From NCBI GenBank assembly GCA_016713665.1, contig JADJOR010000008.1, forward strand, positions 1-64,000: a stretch of 64,000 nt of DNA. The letters run 5' to 3'. Each line of letters begins with the position of its first letter. Within the stretch, counting starts at the first letter, position 1. Source of the stretch: Deltaproteobacteria bacterium (GTDB taxonomy: Bacteria; Myxococcota_A; UBA9160; UBA4427). The notes under the pieces are model-generated. The model did no database searches, was not told the origin of the DNA, and saw nothing but the letters and a program-made list of their open reading frames with translations. The position numbers were made by a program, and so were the translations under genes. Of the stretch, positions 27,096 to 39,100 are shown in pieces.

Positions 27096-28103
27096 ATGAG
27101 GGCTTCGATCGCGCACGGCTTCGGTCGTGCGTTCATGACGGCGACCGCAGCGGCGGGCCTCCTGGCCTGGGCCCCCGTCGTGGCGGTCGCGGTCGAAGAG
27201 CCTGCCGGCTCAGGCGCGCTGCCCGCAGCTCGTCCGGAGCCAGCGCCTCCGCGCCAAGCGCAGGTCGTCGTCGGAGAAAGCCGGGTGATCACCGCCGCGG
27301 CCGGCGACTCCCTGACCTCCGTCGCCGCGCGATTCGGCCTCTCCGTCACGAGCCTCGCCCGGGCGAACGCGCTCGCCTCGGACGCACGGCTCGCGATCGA
27401 CCAGCCGCTGCGCATCGAGACGGCCCACGTCGTGCCGGCCGTGCTCGACACGCTCGCTCCCGACGCGATCCTCGTGAACGTGCCCCAGCGCATGCTCTTC
27501 GAGCGCCGGGGCGGCGCGCTCGCCGGCGCCTATCCGATCGCCGCGGGCCGACCGAGCTGGCCGACGCCCCTCGGCGAGTTCACGGTCGACGCCCGTGCCA
27601 TCGACAAGCCCTGGTTCGTTCCGCGCCGGATCCAGGAGGAGATGCGCCGGCTCGGAAAGCCCGTCGAGAAGATCGTCCCGCCCGGCCCCGCCAATCCCCT
27701 GGGCCGCCATTGGCTCGGCCTCTCGCGCTCGAGCATCGGCATCCACGGCACCAACGCGCCGGCGAGCGTCCACACGCTCCGCACCCACGGCTGCATCCGA
27801 CTCCATCCCGACGACATCGCGGCGCTCTACGCCCGCACCCGCATCGGCGATCCGGTCACGATCGTCTACGAGCCCGTCCTGCTGGCGGCCGAAGAGAGCG
27901 GGCGCCTCTGTCTCGAGGCCCATCCCGACGCCTACCACCGGGCGGGCGACGCGAGGACCGCGCTCGAGCGCGATGCGACCGCCGCGGGTCTTAAGGACCG
28001 CATCGACTGGAGGCGCGCCGCCGAGATCCTCGCCGCGCGCGAAGGCCTCGCCCGCGACGTCACCGTCGGCGGCGACGGCGCCCTCTGCGTCCCCGCGAAC
28101 TAG
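27096..28103 (+). CDS. L,D-transpeptidase (YkuD) with LysM domain
   Basis: 335-residue exported enzyme that forms 3-3 peptidoglycan crosslinks or attaches proteins to peptidoglycan. A signal peptide (AFMTATAAAGLLAWAPVVAV) is followed by a LysM peptidoglycan-binding domain at about 64-108 (ITAAAGDSLTSVAARFGLS). The YkuD catalytic domain contains IGIHGTNAP and the active-site THGCIRLHPDDI, where the Cys is the nucleophile. The domain order LysM-YkuD matches ErfK/YbiS-type enzymes. ATG preceded by GAGAGG. It is 17 bases after the SDR; the functional link is unclear. Confidence 0.93.
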   Translation: MRASIAHGFGRAFMTATAAAGLLAWAPVVAVAVEEPAGSGALPAARPEPAPPRQAQVVVGESRVITAAAGDSLTSVAARFGLSVTSLARANALASDARLAIDQPLRIETAHVVPAVLDTLAPDAILVNVPQRMLFERRGGALAGAYPIAAGRPSWPTPLGEFTVDARAIDKPWFVPRRIQEEMRRLGKPVEKIVPPGPANPLGRHWLGLSRSSIGIHGTNAPASVHTLRTHGCIRLHPDDIAALYARTRIGDPVTIVYEPVLLAAEESGRLCLEAHPDAYHRAGDARTALERDATAAGLKDRIDWRRAAEILAAREGLARDVTVGGDGALCVPAN

Positions 28104-28388
28104 CTCGAGCGAACGGGATCGAGACCCGGGACCGGAAGTCGTCACAGCCCGACGAAACGACCCGCAGGATACCCCATCACGAAGCATGCGGCCCGTGGAG
28201 ATCGTCCCGCGCAAGCGCCGCGAGTGCCCCGGTCGGGCGCGGTCCGGTGCGAGATAGAGGACGCACGCGCAGCACGGCGCCCGTCAAAGCCGACCGGTCC
28301 CTCGACGCGTGCCGTCCGACACCCGAGCGCCGGACCGCGCCCGACCGGGGCACCTGGCACGATGCCCATGCCCGATCCCCCGCGACCC

Positions 28389-30155
28389 CTAGCGCCCGCC
28401 GCGGATGAGCCGCCCCGGCCGGGCGCCCGTATCGACGTCGTGCTTGCGAACGACGACACCCTCCACGATCGTCGCGACGTAGCCCACCGCCCCCTGCAGG
28501 AGCCGCGAGCCCGAGGCCGGCAGGTCGCTCACCATCTCGGGCGGCCGCAACGCGAGCCGATCGAGGTCGATCACGTTGACGTCGCCGCGCTTCCCGACCT
28601 CGAGCGTCCCGCGATCCGAGAGACCGTAGAGCGCCGCCGTGTCGTAAGTCTGCATCTTCACCGCGCGCTCGAGCGAGAGCCGCGGGCCGCGCGTGCGGCC
28701 CTTCACCCAGTGGGACAGCTGGTAGGTCGGCATCGACGCGTCGCAGATGGTCGCGAGATGCGCGCCGCCGTCGCCGAGGCCGAGCACGGTCGCGGGATGG
28801 TCGAGCATGGCGAGGATGTCGGCATGGTCGCCGCCGGCGTAGTTGAAGAACGGGACGAGGAAGAGCCGCCGCCCGGCCTCCTCGAGCATCAGGTCGTAGA
28901 AGAGCTCGAGGGGCGACTGACCCGTCGCCTTGCAGCGGCCGTCGAGGGAGCGCTCCGCGGTCGGCTCGTAGTCGAGGTCCTCGAGCAGCGGGTAGACCAT
29001 CGTCGGCATGTGGGCGACGAGCATCCCCATGCCCTCGTACTTGTCGCCGGTCGAGACCGAGTCGGGCTCGGCGAGGATCGCGGCGCGGACCTCGGGCTTG
29101 CGGAGCTCGGCAACCAGCGCGTCGAGGGAGCCCGTCGCCTTCATCAGGCGATCGAAGGTCGGGCGCTTCATGAAGGGATGGCGGGTCGTGAGGCCGAGCA
29201 GCATGCCGAAGGGCCGGTTCGCGACCTGGGCTCGCAGCTGGCCGCCCTCCTTCTCCGCGGCGCTCGCCGCATCGAGGAGCTCCTTCCAGAGGCCCGGAGC
29301 CGTGAACGATTGCAGGACGAGGAAGGAGACCGGGATCTTCGTCTCGACCGAGAGCCGGCGCATCCACTCGATCTCCTTCAGCGCGTCCTCGGGATCCTGG
29401 CCGTCGATGCCCGCGGAGGCGACCTGGAAGACGACGGGCTTGCCGGTCTGCGCGATCGCGTGGCCGATGGCGAAGAGCTCGTCCTCCTTCGCGTGGGTCC
29501 CGGGGACGGGATCGCCGGCGAGGGTGACGTGGGCCTTCACGCGGGAGGTCGAGAAGCCGAGGGCGCCGGCCAGGACGGCCTCGCCCGCGAGCTTCGCCAT
29601 CTTCGCGATGTCGTCGCCGGTCGCGGGCTCGTTCGCGATGCCGCGCTGCCCCATCACGTAGGTCCGGAGGGCGACGTGGCCGATGTGGGTCGCGATGTCC
29701 ATCGCGAAGCGGCGCCGATCGAGGGCGTCGAGATACTGCGGGAAGGTCTCCCACTCCCACGAGAGCCCCGCGCGCAGCACGTCGCCCGGAATGTCTTCGA
29801 CCGACTCCATCGTGGTCACGAGCAGGTCGTGATCCGCGGGCCGCGCCGGCGCGAAGCCGATGCCGCAGACGCCGAGCACGACGGTCGTGACGCCATGGGC
29901 GTTGCTCGGCGCGAGGGCCGAGTCGAAGATCGCCTGGCCGTCGTAATGCGAGTGGATGTCGACGAAGCCCGGGGTGACGACGAGGCCGCGGGCATCGAGG
30001 ACCTCGGTCGCGTCGCCGGAGAGCGAGCCACCGTCCGCGCCCGAGATCGCGGCGATCCGACCGCCGCGGATCGCGACGTCGCCGACGAAGGGCGCCCGGC
30101 CCGTGCCGTCGACGACCGTGCCACCCCGGATCAAGAGATCGAATCGCTCCGCCAT
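28389..30155 (-). CDS. N-acyl-D-amino-acid deacylase-like amidohydrolase
   Basis: 588-residue metal-dependent hydrolase of the D-aminoacylase/amidohydrolase 3 group. FDLLIRGGTVVDGTGRAP is the N-terminal beta-sandwich signature; DIHSHYDGQ gives the metal-binding H68 and H70; GLGDGGAHLATICDAS carries the conserved Asp; and KRGDVNVIDLDRLAL is the C-terminal return strand. Members hydrolyse N-acyl-D-amino acids or other cyclic and linear amides. The ATG follows AGGAGAAGG. It is the last gene of a four-gene minus-strand run after NMO-like, LLM and FAH-type genes. A distant paralogue lies at 41613. Confidence 0.88.
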   Translation of the reverse strand: MAERFDLLIRGGTVVDGTGRAPFVGDVAIRGGRIAAISGADGGSLSGDATEVLDARGLVVTPGFVDIHSHYDGQAIFDSALAPSNAHGVTTVVLGVCGIGFAPARPADHDLLVTTMESVEDIPGDVLRAGLSWEWETFPQYLDALDRRRFAMDIATHIGHVALRTYVMGQRGIANEPATGDDIAKMAKLAGEAVLAGALGFSTSRVKAHVTLAGDPVPGTHAKEDELFAIGHAIAQTGKPVVFQVASAGIDGQDPEDALKEIEWMRRLSVETKIPVSFLVLQSFTAPGLWKELLDAASAAEKEGGQLRAQVANRPFGMLLGLTTRHPFMKRPTFDRLMKATGSLDALVAELRKPEVRAAILAEPDSVSTGDKYEGMGMLVAHMPTMVYPLLEDLDYEPTAERSLDGRCKATGQSPLELFYDLMLEEAGRRLFLVPFFNYAGGDHADILAMLDHPATVLGLGDGGAHLATICDASMPTYQLSHWVKGRTRGPRLSLERAVKMQTYDTAALYGLSDRGTLEVGKRGDVNVIDLDRLALRPPEMVSDLPASGSRLLQGAVGYVATIVEGVVVRKHDVDTGARPGRLIRGGR

Positions 30156-30207
30156 GACCTTCTCCTCGTCTTCTTCCCGCTCGCGCGGCCTGGAGCGCCC
30201 GACGTTA

Positions 30208-31332
30208 TCACGCGCGGCCGAACAGGGCGTCCAGCCGGTCCTTCGCCTCGACACACTCCTCGACCAGCTCGCGCACGACCTCGCGGCTGGCCCGGACGGT
30301 GTTCATGCGGGAGACGATCTGGCCGACGGGGCTGCCTGCGAGGGCGCGGTTGCGCGAGCGGGTCACGCGGTGGGCCAGCTCGGAGAACACGATGCCCTGA
30401 AGGGGCATCGGCAGCGTCTTCGGCGCCCCGGGCTGCTCCCAGGCCTCCGTCCACGCCGTCCGCAGCTGGCGCGCGGGCTTGCCCGTCATCGAGCGCGAGC
30501 GGATCGCGTCGCGCGAGCCCGCGGCGAGCAGGTTCTCGACGGATTCGGGTCTCGTGTCGGCCTCGGAGACGGTGAGCCAGATCGAGCCGGTCCAGGCGCC
30601 CTGGGCGCCGAGGGCCAGCGCCGCCGCCATCTGGCGCCCGCAGCCGATGCCGCCGGCCGCCAGCACGGGGACGCGGCCGCCGACCGCGTCGACGACGTCG
30701 GGCACGAGCACCATGGTCGAGATCTCGCCGGTATGACCACCCGCCTCCGTGCCCTGCGCGATGATCACGTCGACGCCCTGCTCGACCTGCTTCAGCGCGT
30801 GGGCCACGCTGCCGGCGAGCGCGCCCACCCGGATGCCCGCGGCATGCGCCCGTTCGACGACGTAGGCCGGCGGCGGCCCGAGGGCGTTCACGAGCAGCTT
30901 CACGTTCTTGTGTCGCAGCGAGACGTCGACCTGCCCGGGCCCCTCGGCGTCGACGCCGAGCCCCGCGGCCTTCATCTTGCGGGGCGCGAGCTCGGGCGGC
31001 ATCGGCGGGACACCCTGCTCCTCGAGGATCCCGTTCGCGAACTTCCAGATCTCGTCCGGGATCATCGCGCGCAGGCTCTCGACGCTCGCCGCCTCGCCCC
31101 CGCCCTTGCCGACATAACGCGCGGGCATCGCGAAGTCGACGCCGTAGGGCTTGTCGCCGACGTGGGCGTCGATCCAGGCGAGCTCGATCTCGAGCTGCTC
31201 GGGATCGAACGCGAGGGCGCCGAGCACGCCGAAGCCGCCGGCGTTGGTCACGGCCGCCACGACGTCGCGGCAATGGGAGAAGGCGAAGATCGGGAACTCG
31301 ATGCCGAGCTGGTCGCAGATGGGTGTGCGCAT
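30208..31332 (-). CDS. Nitronate monooxygenase-like flavin oxidoreductase
   Basis: 374-residue FMN TIM barrel. TPICDQLGIEFPIFAFSHCR at the start, VTNAGGFGVLGALAFDP, IIAQGTEAGGHTG (FMN phosphate region with the catalytic-type His) and VLAAGGIGCGRQMAAALALG are the hallmark segments of the 2-nitropropane dioxygenase/NMO family. Many environmental relatives are of unknown substrate, including quinone reductases and enoyl reductases. GAGG precedes the ATG. Cotranscribed with the LLM gene 40 bases upstream. Confidence 0.87.
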   Translation of the reverse strand: MRTPICDQLGIEFPIFAFSHCRDVVAAVTNAGGFGVLGALAFDPEQLEIELAWIDAHVGDKPYGVDFAMPARYVGKGGGEAASVESLRAMIPDEIWKFANGILEEQGVPPMPPELAPRKMKAAGLGVDAEGPGQVDVSLRHKNVKLLVNALGPPPAYVVERAHAAGIRVGALAGSVAHALKQVEQGVDVIIAQGTEAGGHTGEISTMVLVPDVVDAVGGRVPVLAAGGIGCGRQMAAALALGAQGAWTGSIWLTVSEADTRPESVENLLAAGSRDAIRSRSMTGKPARQLRTAWTEAWEQPGAPKTLPMPLQGIVFSELAHRVTRSRNRALAGSPVGQIVSRMNTVRASREVVRELVEECVEAKDRLDALFGRA

Positions 31333-31372
31333 GGGGCGGACCTCGGGGGCGGAATGCTCAGTTGCAAAAGGC

Positions 31373-32497
31373 TCAGTTGCGGAAGTAGGGGATCACGTGC
31401 TTCCCGATGTTCCGGATCGTCTCGAGCTGGGCCCATTGCGGGACCGTCCCCATCTGGCAGATGAAGAGGATCTCGTCGGCCCCGGCGGCGCGCAGCCGCT
31501 CGACGTAGCCGATCGCGTCGGAGACGGTGCCGTAGGCGTGATTCGGATTCATGAGCGCGAGCGAGGAGTCGCTGAAGTCGACGACGACCTCCTCCGACGC
31601 CCAGCGCGAGCGGATGATCTGCTCTCCCGTCGTCGAGGTCACCATCATGTCCTCGTCGGCCCAGGCCGCGTGATCGGGCTTCGGGCCGCCGGTGTACCAG
31701 TAGGCGAGGGACTCCATGAAATAACGCTGGCCGCGGATGCCGATCTTGCGCGCCTGCTGGCCGTCCTCGAGGACGATCGCGGGACACAGCGCCGCCAGAT
31801 GTTCGATCGGCCGGTAGCCGACCTGCTCCTCGGGCTTGCGCTCGGCGAAGCTGCGGCGGTAGAGCGCGTTCTTCTTGGCGACCTCCTCCGGGCCGCCGAA
31901 GCCGAGCACGAGGGCGCCGAGCCCGCGGCCGCCCGCCGTCGCGAGCGACTCGGTCCGCGTGCAGGCGAGGTACATCGGCGGATGGGGATCCTGATAGGGC
32001 TTCGGATGGATCGGGCGGCGCGGGATGTCGATGTACTGGCCGTGGTGCTCGATCTCGTCGGAGACCATGATCTTCGGGATCAGGTACATCGCTTCGTCGA
32101 TCTGGGGCTGGAGCGTGTCGAGGTCGTAGCCGAAGGTGCCCGCCTCCTGCTGCGTCCCGCCCTTGCCGACGCCGAAATGGAGCCGACCCTGGGAGAGCAG
32201 ATCGAGGGTCGCGATCCGCTCGGCGACCTTCACGGGATGGTTCATCGACGGCGGCAGGCAGACGACGCCGTGGCCGACGTGGATGCGGCGCGTGCGGCCC
32301 GCGATGAAGGAGAGGAAGGTCTCGGGGGCGGACATGTGGGCGTAGTTCGTGAGCGCGGTGTGCTCGACCGCCCAGATGACGTCGAAGCCGAGCTCCTCGG
32401 CGAGCACGCACTGTTCGACCATGTCGTCGAAGACGCGGCGGTCGCCCGCACGCGACGCGTCGACGGTCTGGGCTTCGTAGATCAGCGAGAACTTCAT
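31373..32497 (-). CDS. LLM class flavin-dependent oxidoreductase
   Basis: 374-residue luciferase-like monooxygenase of the bacterial luciferase/alkanesulfonate monooxygenase type. MKFSLIYEAQTVDASR opens the barrel; ELGFDVIWAVEHTALTNYAH is the strand 2 motif with EHH-like residues; IHVGHGVVCLPPSMNHPVKV and LDLLSQGRLHFGVGKGG are diagnostic. The start follows GAGGAGATCC. It sits in the minus-strand catabolic run and would need reduced flavin from a partner reductase. Substrate unknown. Confidence 0.88.
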   Translation of the reverse strand: MKFSLIYEAQTVDASRAGDRRVFDDMVEQCVLAEELGFDVIWAVEHTALTNYAHMSAPETFLSFIAGRTRRIHVGHGVVCLPPSMNHPVKVAERIATLDLLSQGRLHFGVGKGGTQQEAGTFGYDLDTLQPQIDEAMYLIPKIMVSDEIEHHGQYIDIPRRPIHPKPYQDPHPPMYLACTRTESLATAGGRGLGALVLGFGGPEEVAKKNALYRRSFAERKPEEQVGYRPIEHLAALCPAIVLEDGQQARKIGIRGQRYFMESLAYWYTGGPKPDHAAWADEDMMVTSTTGEQIIRSRWASEEVVVDFSDSSLALMNPNHAYGTVSDAIGYVERLRAAGADEILFICQMGTVPQWAQLETIRNIGKHVIPYFRN

Positions 32498-32700
32498 GAC
32501 GGGGATCTCCTCGGGCGGCGCGCGGCCACGGGTTCGCGGCAAGGGCGGTGCAACCGGGATGCCGAGCAGGAGCCCAACCGGAGGGCGACAGCCACGCGGA
32601 GAGGCGGGGATCGCGGCGACCGACGAGGCAGAGGGCCCCGCGCGCGCGACATTCAGCCTCGGGTCGGGATGATCGCGGACAGCGACGGGCGACGGGCGAC

Positions 32701-33375
32701 TCAGGCCCGGCGCTCGACCTCGACCTGGCCGAGCGGACCGAAATCCGCCCGCGCCCGGGCACCGCGGGCGAGGGGCGGCACCGCCGCGGCATACGAGCCC
32801 GCGATGATCCAGTCCCCGGCCACGAGCCGCTCGCCGAAGCGCGGCAGCACCTCGGCGACGAAATCGACCGACGCCTGCAGATCCGCCGGCACGAGCCCGT
32901 CGCCGAGCGGCGGCACCGGCTCCCCGGTCACCTCGAGCCGCGGCCAGCGCGTGCCGAGCTCCGCTGCCCGGGACGGCGGCGCGAACTCGCCGACGACCGT
33001 CGCGACGTGGAGGATCGAAGACGAGAGCAGCGCGAAGAGATCCTTCGGCGGCGTCGTGAAGTCGACGAGCTCGAGGGCCGGCGCGACGGCCTCGAGCCTT
33101 CCCTTCTCGCCGACGCGCAGGCAGACCTCCGGCTCGATGCGCATCGCGACGTCGGGCAGGAAATCGAAGGTCGCCCCGCTCGCGAGAACGCGGCGCCCGT
33201 CGAGCCAGCCGACGCAGGGCTCGCCGATTCCGAAATGCGCCTGCACGCCCTTCACGTTGAGCCCGATCTTCCAGCCCCGCGCGGGCATGCCCGCCGCGAT
33301 CGCCTCGCGACGGCGCGCGAGCTGGACCTCCATGCCGGGGCGGAGCTTCTCGAAATCGTCGGTCGGCGTCGTCAT
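32701..33375 (-). CDS. 2-keto-4-pentenoate hydratase / fumarylacetoacetate hydrolase-family protein
   Basis: 224 residues. GWKIGLNVKGVQAHFGIGEP resembles the substrate-loop segment of 2-hydroxypentadienoate hydratases (MhpD/XylJ), IEPEVCLRVG provides the EPE-like metal ligands, and ALELVDFTTPPKDLFALLSS the third acidic ligand. This family hydrates or decarboxylates ring-cleavage products in meta-cleavage pathways. The ATG was placed at MTTPTDDFEKLRPG, preceded by GGGAGA. It heads the minus-strand run ending at 28389, supporting a catabolic role for that run. Confidence 0.8.
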   Translation of the reverse strand: MTTPTDDFEKLRPGMEVQLARRREAIAAGMPARGWKIGLNVKGVQAHFGIGEPCVGWLDGRRVLASGATFDFLPDVAMRIEPEVCLRVGEKGRLEAVAPALELVDFTTPPKDLFALLSSSILHVATVVGEFAPPSRAAELGTRWPRLEVTGEPVPPLGDGLVPADLQASVDFVAEVLPRFGERLVAGDWIIAGSYAAAVPPLARGARARADFGPLGQVEVERRA

Positions 33376-33551
33376 CGCGGTCTCCCGATCCGCGAGCATG
33401 GCATGACGCGGGATGGACCGCCCTCCCGAAACGCGGGATGCACCGATCGCCGCGCACGCCTCCCGCCCCGAAGCCGGTCCCGGTCCCGGTCGGCAGCGCC
33501 GACCGCATCGAGTCGCCATACTGAACGCGAGCCGACCCGGAGCGCCGCCCC

Positions 33552-34787
33552 ATGGACCCGATCCCCGCGACCTCGCTGCTCCATCTCGAGCATTTCGCCG
33601 CCGGCACGCCCCGCGCCGAGATCGCGCAGCTGCGCCGCGCCCATCGCCTGCTCTGGCAGTCCGACGGCTACGCGCGCGGCGGCCATTGGCTCGTCTTCCA
33701 GCGCGACGACATCGACTTCGTGCTCAAGCACCCCGACCGCTTCACGAACGCCCACGGCCCGCTCGTCGAGGACACCCCCGACGCGATCCTCGCCGAGCTG
33801 AAGCAGAGCATGACCTTCCAGGATCCCCCGGCCCACCGCACGCTGCGCTCGCTCGGCGATCTCGCCTTCAAGCCCGAGTCGCTCGCGGCCCGCCGTCCGC
33901 TGATGCAGACCATGGCGCGCGAGATCCTCGACGCCCTCGGCGACCGGCGCGAGTGCGAGTTCGTCGGCGAGGTCGCGATGCAGCTCCCGATGCGCATCCT
34001 CTTCCGGCTGCTCGGCGTCCGCGAAGAGGACCATGCCCGGGTCGTCGACCTGACCAACACGCTCACCCTCGCGAACGACCCCGACTTCGCCGAGAACCGG
34101 CTCGCCGGCTTCCAGGCCGGCATCGATCTGATCGCCTTCGGTGAGACCCTCGCCGCAGACCTCCGCCGAGAGCCCCGCGACAGCCTCTCGACGGCGATGC
34201 TCGAGGCGGAGCGAGGCGGAAGGCGCCTCTCGGATCGCGAGTTCGGTCGCCTTTTCCAGAACCTCGTCGTCGGCGGCGTCGAGACGACGCGCAATACCCT
34301 CGGCTGGCTCCTCTACGAGCTGATCCGCCATCCCGAGCAGTACGCGCGCTTGCAGGCGGATCCCGGCCTCGTCGAGGGCGCCGTCGAGGAGGTCCTCCGC
34401 TACCGCAACACCGTCGTCTACCTGCGGCGCACCGCGACCCGCGACCAGGAGTTCGCCGGCGAGAAGCTCCGCGCGGGGGACAAGCTCGTCTGCCTGCTCG
34501 CATCCGTGAATCGCGACGAGCGCTATTTCGACGAACCCGACCGCTTCGACATCGGCCGCGATCCCGGGCACAATCGGCGCAACGCGCGGACCTTCGGCCA
34601 TGGCCCGCATTTCTGCATCGGACATCAGCAGGCGCGGATGAACCTCGAGGTCATGACGGCGGAGATCGCTTCGCGCTGGTCGAATCCGCGGCTGCTCGCG
34701 GAGCCGGTCCATTTCCGCTCGAACTTCATGGACGGCTTCAAGTCGATGCGCGTCGGCTTCGATCCCGTCGGAAGGGGAATACGGTGA
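33552..34787 (+). CDS. Cytochrome P450
   Basis: 411 residues. I-helix GGVETTRN (241-248), K-helix ExxR in EEVLRY (279-284), haem loop FGHGPHFCIG with Cys355. The HFCIGHQQARMNLEV segment and FRSNFMDGFKSMRV tail resemble the CYP125/142/steroid- and terpene-type bacterial P450s, but the substrate is not certain. It overlaps the aldo/keto reductase gene by four bases (GTGA), so oxidation products may be passed to that enzyme. No ferredoxin is adjacent. Confidence 0.92.
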   Translation: MDPIPATSLLHLEHFAAGTPRAEIAQLRRAHRLLWQSDGYARGGHWLVFQRDDIDFVLKHPDRFTNAHGPLVEDTPDAILAELKQSMTFQDPPAHRTLRSLGDLAFKPESLAARRPLMQTMAREILDALGDRRECEFVGEVAMQLPMRILFRLLGVREEDHARVVDLTNTLTLANDPDFAENRLAGFQAGIDLIAFGETLAADLRREPRDSLSTAMLEAERGGRRLSDREFGRLFQNLVVGGVETTRNTLGWLLYELIRHPEQYARLQADPGLVEGAVEEVLRYRNTVVYLRRTATRDQEFAGEKLRAGDKLVCLLASVNRDERYFDEPDRFDIGRDPGHNRRNARTFGHGPHFCIGHQQARMNLEVMTAEIASRWSNPRLLAEPVHFRSNFMDGFKSMRVGFDPVGRGIR

Positions 34788-35824
34788 GCAAGAAGGAAGC
34801 GTGGGCGCTGCGATCCCTCGGCCGGACCGGCGTCCAGGTCAGCCCGATCGGACTCGGGACGATGATGTTCGGCGGCAAGACCGACGAGGCGGAGTCCGCC
34901 CGCATCATCGACCTCGCCCTCGCCCGGGGCGTCGACCTCGTCGATACCGCCGACGCCTACGGCGGCAACGAGACCGAGCGCATCGTCGGCCGCGCCCTCG
35001 CCCGGGATGGTCGACGGAAGCGGACCATCCTCGCGACGAAGCTCTTCTTTCCGCAGGGCCCGGGCGACGACCCGAACGCCCGGGGCCTCTCGCGCCGCCA
35101 CGTGATCCAGGCCTGCGAAGCGTCGCTCGAGCGCCTCCAGACCGACTGGATCGATCTCTACCAGCTCCACCGCTCGAGCGCCGACGTCCCGATCGACGAG
35201 ACGCTCCGCGCCCTCGACGACCTGATCCGCGCGGGCAAGGTCCGTTATGTCGGCGGCAGCATGTTCCCGAGCTGGCGGATCGTCGAGTCGCTCTGGGTCG
35301 CGAAGGAGCTCGGGCTCAATCGCTTCGTGAGCGAGCAGCCCGCCTTCAACCTGCTCGACCGGACGGCGGAGCGCGAGGTGATCCCGGCGGCCCAGAGCTT
35401 CGGGCTCGCGGTGCTCGCCTGGGGGCCCCTCTGCGGCGGGCTCCTCACGGGCAAATACGATCGCGATCATGGCGACGCCGCGGGGCGCTGGCAGGACGGG
35501 CGGGACGCCTTCGGGCGGCAGGTGACGCCGGCGGCCTGGGAGGCGATCGACCTCCTGCGGGAGATGGCGAAGGAGAAGAGCTGCTCGGTCTCGCAGCTCG
35601 CCCTCGCCTGGTGCATGGCCCAGCCCGGCATCACGGCGGCGATCATCGGCCCGCGCACCTTCGCCCAGGCCGAGGACAACCTCGGCGCCCTCGACGTCGC
35701 CCTCGACGCGCAGGACTTCGCGCGCATCGACGCGCGTTTCCCGAAGCGCAGCGTCGCCGTCCGCTACTACGACACGGCGATCGGCGTCGACTTCCGGCCG
35801 AGCCGACACCGGAGCGTCGTCTGA
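34784..35824 (+). CDS. Aldo/keto reductase
   Basis: 346-residue NADPH-dependent TIM-barrel oxidoreductase. The catalytic tetrad is visible: D55 and Y59 in DLVDTADAYGG, K86 in ILATKLFF and H129 in LYQLHRSS. The C-terminal coenzyme motif IIGPRTFAQAEDNLGAL matches the tas/YghZ-like branch. GTG start overlapping the P450 stop, so the two are translationally coupled. Likely reduces a carbonyl formed in the pathway of the P450. Confidence 0.92.
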   Translation: MSKKEAWALRSLGRTGVQVSPIGLGTMMFGGKTDEAESARIIDLALARGVDLVDTADAYGGNETERIVGRALARDGRRKRTILATKLFFPQGPGDDPNARGLSRRHVIQACEASLERLQTDWIDLYQLHRSSADVPIDETLRALDDLIRAGKVRYVGGSMFPSWRIVESLWVAKELGLNRFVSEQPAFNLLDRTAEREVIPAAQSFGLAVLAWGPLCGGLLTGKYDRDHGDAAGRWQDGRDAFGRQVTPAAWEAIDLLREMAKEKSCSVSQLALAWCMAQPGITAAIIGPRTFAQAEDNLGALDVALDAQDFARIDARFPKRSVAVRYYDTAIGVDFRPSRHRSVV

Positions 35825-35861
35825 CGCGCGAGCCGAGGAGGAGCGCCTGCGAGTCGTGGCG

Positions 35862-36707
35862 CTATTTGAAGTCGCTCGCCGCGTGGCGCTCGGCGACGCG
35901 CTCCTCCTCGGGCCCCCACGCCCGATTGACCCGCTGACCGCGCTTCACCGCCGGCCGCGCCTGGATCGCCTCGGCCCAGCGCGCCACGTTCGCGTAGGAC
36001 TTCACGTCGAGGAACTCCGCCGCCCCGTAGAGCTCGCCCCGGACCAGCCCGCCGTACCACGGGAAGATCGCCATGTCGGCGATCGTGTAGGCGTCGCCCG
36101 CGACGAATTTGCGCGTCGCGAGGTTGCGGTCGAGCACGTCGAGCTGCCGCTTCACCTCCATCGCGAAGCGATTGATCGGGTACTCGAGCTTCTCCGGCGC
36201 GTAGGCGTAGAAATGGCCGAAGCCGCCGCCCAGATAGGGCGTGCTCGCCATCTGCCAGAAGAGCCAGGACAGACACTCGCCCCGCCCCGGCGCCCCCGCC
36301 TTCGGCACGAAGGCGTCGAACTTCTCGGCCAGGTAGAGCAGGATCGCGCCGGACTCGAAGACCCGGGTATGCGGCGTCGTGCTGCGGTCGAGCAGCGCCG
36401 GGATCTTCGAGTTCGGATTGATCTCGACGAAGCCGCTGCCGAACTGATCCCCGTCGCCGATGTTGATCAGATAGGCGTCGTACTCGGCGCCGGTCTTGCC
36501 GAGGGCGAGGAGCTCCTCGAGCAGGATCGTGACCTTGACGCCGTTCGGCGTCGCGAGCGAATGGAGCTGCAGCGGATGCTGGCCAGCGGGCAGGACCTTG
36601 TCGTGGGTCGCGCCCGCGATCGGTCGATTGATCTTCGCGAAGGGGCCACCGTTCTCGGCATCCCAGGTCCAGACTTTCGGCGGTACGTAGGCGGTCCGGT
36701 CGGTCAT
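35862..36707 (-). CDS. yghU: Glutathione S-transferase, YghU-type disulfide reductase
   Basis: 281 residues, longer than ordinary GSTs because of the N-terminal extension typical of YghU/Ure2-like nu-class enzymes: YVPPKVWTWDAENGGPFAKI and INRPIAGATHDKVLPAGQHP precede the thioredoxin-like domain. HSLATPNGVKVTILLEELLA, ININ.-type INPNSKIPALLD and ESGAILLYLAEKF form the glutathione site. Nu-class enzymes bind two glutathiones and reduce disulfides. ATG follows AAAGGACG. It lies 74 bases downstream of the PQQ dehydrogenase on the same strand. Confidence 0.9.
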   Translation of the reverse strand: MTDRTAYVPPKVWTWDAENGGPFAKINRPIAGATHDKVLPAGQHPLQLHSLATPNGVKVTILLEELLALGKTGAEYDAYLINIGDGDQFGSGFVEINPNSKIPALLDRSTTPHTRVFESGAILLYLAEKFDAFVPKAGAPGRGECLSWLFWQMASTPYLGGGFGHFYAYAPEKLEYPINRFAMEVKRQLDVLDRNLATRKFVAGDAYTIADMAIFPWYGGLVRGELYGAAEFLDVKSYANVARWAEAIQARPAVKRGQRVNRAWGPEEERVAERHAASDFK

Positions 36708-36781
36708 GCGGCGTCCTTTCGAGGTTCGGTTCGTTCCGGTTCGACGAAGCCGGCAGTCTAGGGCGGACCGCCTCGGGGCGG

Positions 36782-38971
<2,190 letters not shown>

Positions 38972-39100
38972 GGCGATCTCCTTGTTCCGATCGCCCGGCT
39001 CGGGGCGCGATTCGGTGGCGCCCGACTATACGACCGCCTTGCGCGAGCGTCATCGCCGAGTCATCGCCGAATCGAGCGCGTGCGGGCCGCGGGAGATCGC

